Shown: positions 6,484 through 10,288 of the stretch, piece by piece
Layout: each line of letters starts with the position of its first letter
Position numbering within the stretch: position 1 is the stretch's first letter
From: SZUA-430 sp034440355
Lineage (GTDB): Bacteria; Pseudomonadota; Alphaproteobacteria; Micropepsales; Micropepsaceae
Assembly (NCBI GenBank): GCA_034440355.1
Contig: JAWXBY010000102.1
Coordinates: forward strand, 1-10,288
Direction of reading: 5' to 3'
DNA length: 10,288 nt
Program-made: the position numbers and the translations under genes
The notes under the pieces: generated by a model
Told to the model about the DNA's origin: nothing
The model's database searches: none
What the model saw: the letters and a program-made list of their open reading frames with translations, nothing else

Positions 6484-6490
6484 GAAAGGG
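6484..6490 (+). promoter_or_regulatory. Ribosome-binding site that fixes the GTG start of the GFA-family gene
   Basis: GAAAGGG ends 7 nt before the GTG at 6498. The nearby ATGs at 6478 and 6493 are in other frames, so this site plus the family N-terminus decides for GTG. Confidence 0.65.
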
Positions 6491-6497
6491 AAATGAC

Positions 6498-6896
6498 GTG
6501 GCTTTGTCCGGAGGTTGTCATTGCGGCGCGGTCCGTTATCAGATCACGGGAACGCCGAAGGACGTCGCCTTGTGTCACTGCGTCGACTGCCGGCGCAACT
6601 CCGGCGCGCCGGTGATGGCGTGGATCGGGTGCGCCGAAGAGACCCTGTCGATGACCAAGGGCACGCCGAAGGTTTTCAAGTCGTCCGGCGCCACCTTGCG
6701 CAGCTTTTGTGGTGATTGCGGTACGGGGCTGTTCTATCGCAACGCGGAGATTCTGCCGGGGATCGTCGAGGTTCAACTGGCGACCCTTGACGATGCGGAG
6801 GTTCTGCCGCCGACGTCGCAGATTCAGGTGGCCGAGCGGCTTGGCTGGATGAAGAGCGCGCACGAGTTGCCCGAGATCCAGCGGTTTCCGGAGTAG
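6498..6896 (+). CDS. GFA/CENP-V domain zinc protein (glutathione-dependent formaldehyde-activating enzyme family)
   Basis: The protein has 132 residues, a usual length for a single-domain member. It begins ALSGGCHCGAVRY, the family signature. Zinc ligands are complete by comparison with Paracoccus Gfa: C7, C9, C71 and C74 for the structural zinc, and the C26-x-C28-x-x-C31 triad for the second zinc. The founding member was proposed to speed S-hydroxymethylglutathione formation from formaldehyde. Most short paralogues have no proven substrate, and no glutathione-dependent formaldehyde dehydrogenase gene is nearby, so only the family is claimed. Translation starts at GTG. The stop lies 1 nt from the stop of the convergent cyclase gene, leaving no room for a separate terminator. 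Confidence 0.9.
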   Translation: MALSGGCHCGAVRYQITGTPKDVALCHCVDCRRNSGAPVMAWIGCAEETLSMTKGTPKVFKSSGATLRSFCGDCGTGLFYRNAEILPGIVEVQLATLDDAEVLPPTSQIQVAERLGWMKSAHELPEIQRFPE

Positions 6897-6897
6897 C

Positions 6898-8631
6898 TCA
6901 CGGCGCAGCGGGCTTGCCCTCGGCGAGGTCGATGCCGTCGAGGAACAGCTTTCGATAGTCGGGATTGCGGAAGAGCGATACTCGTTCGCGCATGTCGATC
7001 GAGCTGATCTGACGGTACTGTGCGCTCGCGGCTTCGGCCGCTTGCTTTTGTTGCAGGTGGCCGTAGCACGCGGTCAGCAGGGCAAGGTTGAACGACACCG
7101 CCGGCTGAAGTTGGATCGCCTCCGTCAGAAGGCGCACGGCGTCGTCGAAGCGGCGCTGGTCGAAGCGCGCGAGGGCGATGCCGCTCAGCTGATGGCCGCG
7201 GTCGGACGAACTGGGGTTCAGCCGCATCGACGTTTCCATGTGCTCGACCGCGGTCTCCGCCTCGCCCGCCGCGGCGCGCAGCCAGGCGCTCATCATCCAA
7301 GCCAGCGACGATCCCGGATTGAGCTCAAGCGAACGATCGATGAGCCCGGTCGATCTGGCGGGGTCCTCATCCAGCGCCAGATAGATCGTGGCGATCCACG
7401 ACAGGACGTCGGCGTCGTCGGACGCGAGTTGAACGCCGCGGCCCGCATAGTCCAAGGCCAAACGGCGGTGATGCGCGAGGTCTTCGGCCCAGCGCGAGAC
7501 GAAGATTTGGGAGTGCGCGTAACCGGCGACGCTCAAGGCCTGCCCATAGCGCGGATCGAGCGCGAGCGCGCGTTCGAGCAGGGCCAGCGCTTCGAACATC
7601 GGCTCCTTCTCATAGGTGTCGACCAGGGTGACGGCCTTCAGATAGAGGTCGTAGGCGTCGATGTTCGTCGTCGGGCGGCGGGCGGCGCGGCGCATTTCGG
7701 CGTCGCGCACCGTCGGTTCGATGACGCCTGCGACGCTGAGTGCGACCCGGTCCTGCAGTGCGAACACGTCGTCCAGCGTGTCGTCATAGCGTTCGGCCCA
7801 GATTTGCGAACCGTCGGCGGCGTCGATCAGTTTGACGGCGATGCGGACGCGGTTGGCCGCCTTGCGCACGCTGCCTTCCAGGACATAGCGCACGCCCAGA
7901 TCGCGGCCCACGATATGTGCGCTGGCCGGCTTGTCCTTGTATTGCTGCGTCGAGGCGCTGGCGATGACGAAGATCGAGCGGATGCGCGAGAGCGCGGTCG
8001 TTATCTCCTCCATCATGCCGTCGGTGAAATAGGCCTGCTCCGGATCATTGCTCAAATTCGCGAACGGCAGCACCGCGATCGACGGTTTGGTCGGTTGCGC
8101 GGTTGCGGCGGCGGGAGCGGGTTGCGGGGACAGGCTGGCGGCGATGCCTGCCAGGGCGAAGGCCTCGATCGTTTCGGCCATCTTGTCGAGGCGCATCAGG
8201 CCGCGCGAGATCAGCCGTTCGACGACGGGGCCGCGGATCGTCTGGCGGACGGCCGCCGACACGAGCGCGCTGCCCGGATCGCTCTTGGCCATCAATCGCG
8301 CGGCAACGTTGACGCCGTGGCCCAGGAGATCGCCGTTGGGCTGCACGACGACGTCGCCCAAGTGAACGCCGACGCGCACCTTTGGTTCGCAGGTTTCGGC
8401 GAGCGCAAACGCGGCTTCCACGGCGCCGAGGCTTGAGCCGAACTCCAGCATGAAGCCGTCGCCGGCGGTGTTGAACACGCGGCCGCCGTGGCGCGCCGCG
8501 ATGGTTTCGATCACTTTGCGCAGCGCGGCCACTTCGGCCGTCGTTTTCGCCTCATCGGCTTCGGTCCGCGCGGAGTAGCCGGCGACGTCCAGGGCGACGA
8601 TGGTGGCGAGTTTGCGAACGGATTCAGTCAT
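6898..8631 (-). CDS. Class III adenylate/guanylate cyclase with TolB-like and TPR domains
   Basis: The protein has 577 residues. Residues 5-160 are a class III nucleotide cyclase domain: metal aspartates D15 (ALDVAGYS) and D58 (TAGDGF), substrate-side D101 (DLLGHGVN) and transition-state N108 and R112 (VNVAAR). The position of the adenine-recognising lysine, four before D58, is N54. A Pro/Ala-rich linker (about 163-182) leads to a TolB-like N-terminal domain (184-300, SIAVLPFANLSNDPEQAYFTDG) and then TPR-like helical repeats (about 325-545, e.g. ALLERALALDP at 350-360 and EAIQLQP at 504-510). No membrane segment is evident, so the protein is probably cytoplasmic. This layout is abundant in Rhizobiales-type genomes and presumably links a sensed signal to cAMP or cGMP. 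The ATG at 8631 lacks a clear Shine-Dalgarno. It is divergent from the flavin monooxygenase gene. Confidence 0.92.
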   Translation of the reverse strand: MTESVRKLATIVALDVAGYSARTEADEAKTTAEVAALRKVIETIAARHGGRVFNTAGDGFMLEFGSSLGAVEAAFALAETCEPKVRVGVHLGDVVVQPNGDLLGHGVNVAARLMAKSDPGSALVSAAVRQTIRGPVVERLISRGLMRLDKMAETIEAFALAGIAASLSPQPAPAAATAQPTKPSIAVLPFANLSNDPEQAYFTDGMMEEITTALSRIRSIFVIASASTQQYKDKPASAHIVGRDLGVRYVLEGSVRKAANRVRIAVKLIDAADGSQIWAERYDDTLDDVFALQDRVALSVAGVIEPTVRDAEMRRAARRPTTNIDAYDLYLKAVTLVDTYEKEPMFEALALLERALALDPRYGQALSVAGYAHSQIFVSRWAEDLAHHRRLALDYAGRGVQLASDDADVLSWIATIYLALDEDPARSTGLIDRSLELNPGSSLAWMMSAWLRAAAGEAETAVEHMETSMRLNPSSSDRGHQLSGIALARFDQRRFDDAVRLLTEAIQLQPAVSFNLALLTACYGHLQQKQAAEAASAQYRQISSIDMRERVSLFRNPDYRKLFLDGIDLAEGKPAAP

Positions 8632-8753
8632 CGGGCGACGCTATCAGTTTGTTTGCGCTGACCGCCAGGGCAGGGAACCTGAGTTCGGAGATGACCCTTG
8701 GATGAAACTGTGCGAAAAACGCCGCATACGCGCCCATGAGAGCGCCGATACTT

Positions 8754-8759
8754 GGAGGG
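8754..8759 (+). promoter_or_regulatory. Ribosome-binding site that fixes the GTG start of the flavin monooxygenase
   Basis: GGAGGG lies 8 nt before the GTG at 8768. There is no in-frame ATG before the FAD-binding glycines, so this site decides the start. Confidence 0.75.
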
Positions 8760-8767
8760 ATTAGCCC

Positions 8768-10288
8768 GTGACCAAACCCGCCCGTGCGGTGCTGCGCGAA
8801 GACGTCGATGTGGTGATCGTCGGTGCGGGGTTTGCCGGTCTTTATATGCTGCACAAGGCGCGCGAGGCGGGGCTTACCGCGCGCGTGTTCGAGGCGGGCG
8901 GCGGTATCGGGGGGACATGGTACTTCAACCGCTATCCGGGCGCGCGCTGCGACGTCGAGAGCATGGAGTATTCCTATTCGTTCGATCCGGCTCTTGAGCA
9001 AGAATGGCAGTGGACCGAGCGGTATGCGACCCAAAGCGAGATTCTGAAATACATCAATCACGTTGCCGACCGCTATGATTTGCGCCGCGACGTGGTGCTG
9101 GAGACTCGCGTCAGTGCGGCGGTTTTCGATGAGGGGCGCAGCCGCTGGACCGTCGAGACGGACAAGGGCGACCGCGTGAGCGCGCGCTACTGCGTGATGG
9201 CGACGGGGTGTCTTTCGGTGACGAACTTGCCGCCGATCAAAGGCATCGAAGGTTTCAAGAAGCCGATCTATCACACCGGCGCGTGGCCGCATCAGGGCGT
9301 CGACTTTACGGGCTTGCGCGTGGGCGTCATCGGCACGGGGTCGTCGGCCATTCAGTCCATACCGCTGATCGCCGAGCAGGCGAAGCAGTTGACGGTGTTT
9401 CAGCGCACGCCGAGCTATTCGATACCGGCGCATAATCGGCCGCTGTCGGACGAGGAGCAGCGCGCGGTGAAGGCCGAGTATCCGGCGAAGCGCAAGCGGG
9501 CGATGGGCGAAGGCTTTGCGATCGACATGCAGATGTCGGAGACGTCTGCGACGTCGGTGTCGGACGCGGAGGCCAATGCGGCGTTCGAGGCGGTTTGGGC
9601 TCGCGGGGGATTGGGCTTTCTCGGCGCGTTCTCGGACCTAGTGCTTGATAAGAACGCGAACGACAAGGCCGCCGAATTCTTGCGCGGGAAGATTCGCAGT
9701 ATTGTGAAGGACCCGCAGACGGCTGCACGGTTGACGCCGCCGCAGGTCGTGGGCTGCAAGCGGCTGTGCGTTGACACGAATTACTTCGCCACCTTCAATC
9801 GCGACAACGTCGCGCTGGTCGATTTGCGTGAGACGCCGATCGAGGCGATTACGGCGGACGGCATCAAGACATCGGCTTCATATCATCAGGTCGATGCGCT
9901 GGTTCTGGCGACGGGCTTCGATGCGATCACCGGCGCGCTCAACCGCATCGACATTCGCGGGCGCGACGGCGAGCGGCTGCGCGATGTGTGGGCGGATGGG
10001 CCTCAGTCTTATCTCGGGATCGGCATTGCCGGTTTCCCGAACCTGTTCATGATCGCGGGGCCGGGCAGTCCGTCGGTGCTGACCAATATGATGGTGTCGA
10101 TCCAGCACCACGTCGATTGGATCACGGAGGCGATGAAATTTCTGGCGAGCCGTCAGCTCGCCACGATCGAGCCGTCGATCGAGGCGCAGGCGGCATGGGT
10201 CAAAGAGGTCGAGATGGTCGCGAACTCGACGCTCTTTCCGGCCTGCAGTTCCTGGTACGTCGGTGCAAACATTCCGGGCAAGCCGCGC
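8768..10288 (+). CDS. FAD-dependent Baeyer-Villiger-type monooxygenase (cyclohexanone monooxygenase-like), 3' end outside the window
   Basis: There are 507 codons from a GTG start, open to the right edge. Relatives are about 540 residues, so about 30-40 residues are missing. Type I Baeyer-Villiger enzymes use FAD and NADPH with O2 to turn ketones into esters or lactones. Seen in order: the FAD Rossmann motif GAGFAG (19-24), GGTWYFNRYPGARCDVES (48-65), the family fingerprint region F163 to W173-P174 with H169, the second Rossmann motif GTGSSA (189-194), a likely counterpart of the catalytic arginine (R332 in GCKRLCVDTNYF), D376ALVLATGF384, and the cyclohexanone-monooxygenase-like end with SWYVGANIPGKPR (495-507). 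The consensus FxGxxxHxxxWP has Lys (K165) in place of Gly. The substrate cannot be told. The gene is divergent from the cyclase gene; the 136 bp between them shows no convincing promoter. Confidence 0.93.
   Translation, partial: MTKPARAVLREDVDVVIVGAGFAGLYMLHKAREAGLTARVFEAGGGIGGTWYFNRYPGARCDVESMEYSYSFDPALEQEWQWTERYATQSEILKYINHVADRYDLRRDVVLETRVSAAVFDEGRSRWTVETDKGDRVSARYCVMATGCLSVTNLPPIKGIEGFKKPIYHTGAWPHQGVDFTGLRVGVIGTGSSAIQSIPLIAEQAKQLTVFQRTPSYSIPAHNRPLSDEEQRAVKAEYPAKRKRAMGEGFAIDMQMSETSATSVSDAEANAAFEAVWARGGLGFLGAFSDLVLDKNANDKAAEFLRGKIRSIVKDPQTAARLTPPQVVGCKRLCVDTNYFATFNRDNVALVDLRETPIEAITADGIKTSASYHQVDALVLATGFDAITGALNRIDIRGRDGERLRDVWADGPQSYLGIGIAGFPNLFMIAGPGSPSVLTNMMVSIQHHVDWITEAMKFLASRQLATIEPSIEAQAAWVKEVEMVANSTLFPACSSWYVGANIPGKPR

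Noticed and set aside
6140..6496. 118-codon plus-strand open frame opposite the RHH gene
   Set aside because: It is antisense to a conserved small protein and has no family signature.
7042..8436. 464-codon plus-strand open frame
   Set aside because: It is antisense to the cyclase/TolB-like/TPR gene, whose domains are unmistakable. The product is low-complexity Arg/Gly/Ala/Val/His text typical of a GC-rich shadow frame.
8632..8767. Promoters in the cyclase/monooxygenase divergent gap
   Set aside because: Only poor -10-like hexamers (GATACT, TGATAG) without matching -35 elements were found, so none is reported as a feature.
8624..9433. 269-codon minus-strand open frame overlapping the start of the flavin monooxygenase
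   Set aside because: The opposite strand encodes a clear FAD/NADPH monooxygenase with its own ribosome-binding site. The minus-strand product has no recognisable motif and is Arg/His/Ala-rich.
1..10288. CRISPR array, defence island, prophage or secretion system
   Set aside because: No regularly spaced repeats, and no nuclease, integrase, transposase, toxin-antitoxin or phage genes are visible. UvrD is the housekeeping type, with a complete repair-helicase layout.

Overview
The window looks like ordinary GC-rich chromosome from an alphaproteobacterium. The evidence is a ribbon-helix-helix (RHH_4-type) gene paired with a DUF4169 gene, a class III cyclase/TolB-like/TPR protein of the kind abundant in Rhizobiales and relatives, GTCATCCCGG-type palindromic repeats, and promoter matches to the Caulobacter-style TTGACGS/GCTANAWC pattern. 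Order and genus cannot be fixed from this sequence. No CRISPR array, rRNA, tRNA, integrase or transposase gene is visible.

Layout. Plus strand: the tail of an unrecognised gene (2-115) is followed after 5 nt by a membrane-anchored DJ-1/PfpI-family protein (121-1266). Minus strand: uvrD/pcrA helicase (2117-4384) and prmA (1200-2117) form a pair joined by a TAATG stop/start overlap. The prmA frame runs on past its usual end into the 3' end of the convergent DJ-1 gene. A 345-bp gap (4385-4729) holds a short 'ACACGAAGG'-type repeat tract and a 149-bp palindromic element. Minus strand again: a tight three-gene operon read RHH (6077-6304), DUF4169 (5887-6075), CaiB/BaiF CoA-transferase (4730-5890), with a 1-nt gap and then a 4-nt ATGA overlap. 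A divergent promoter region separates it from a plus-strand GFA-family zinc protein (6498-6896). This ends 1 nt from the stop of a convergent 577-aa cyclase/TolB-like/TPR protein (6898-8631). After another divergent gap, a GTG-initiated Baeyer-Villiger-type flavin monooxygenase (8768 onward) runs off the right edge still open.

Functionally this mixes housekeeping (DNA repair helicase, L11 methylation), accessory metabolism (CoA transfer, flavin oxygenation, GFA-type chemistry) and signalling (nucleotide cyclase). No dedicated multi-gene novel system is evident. The points most worth a second look are the RHH-DUF4169-CoA-transferase coupling, the palindromic element 3 nt after a stop codon, the antisense-encoded PrmA tail, the Lys-to-Asn change in the cyclase and the altered BVMO fingerprint.
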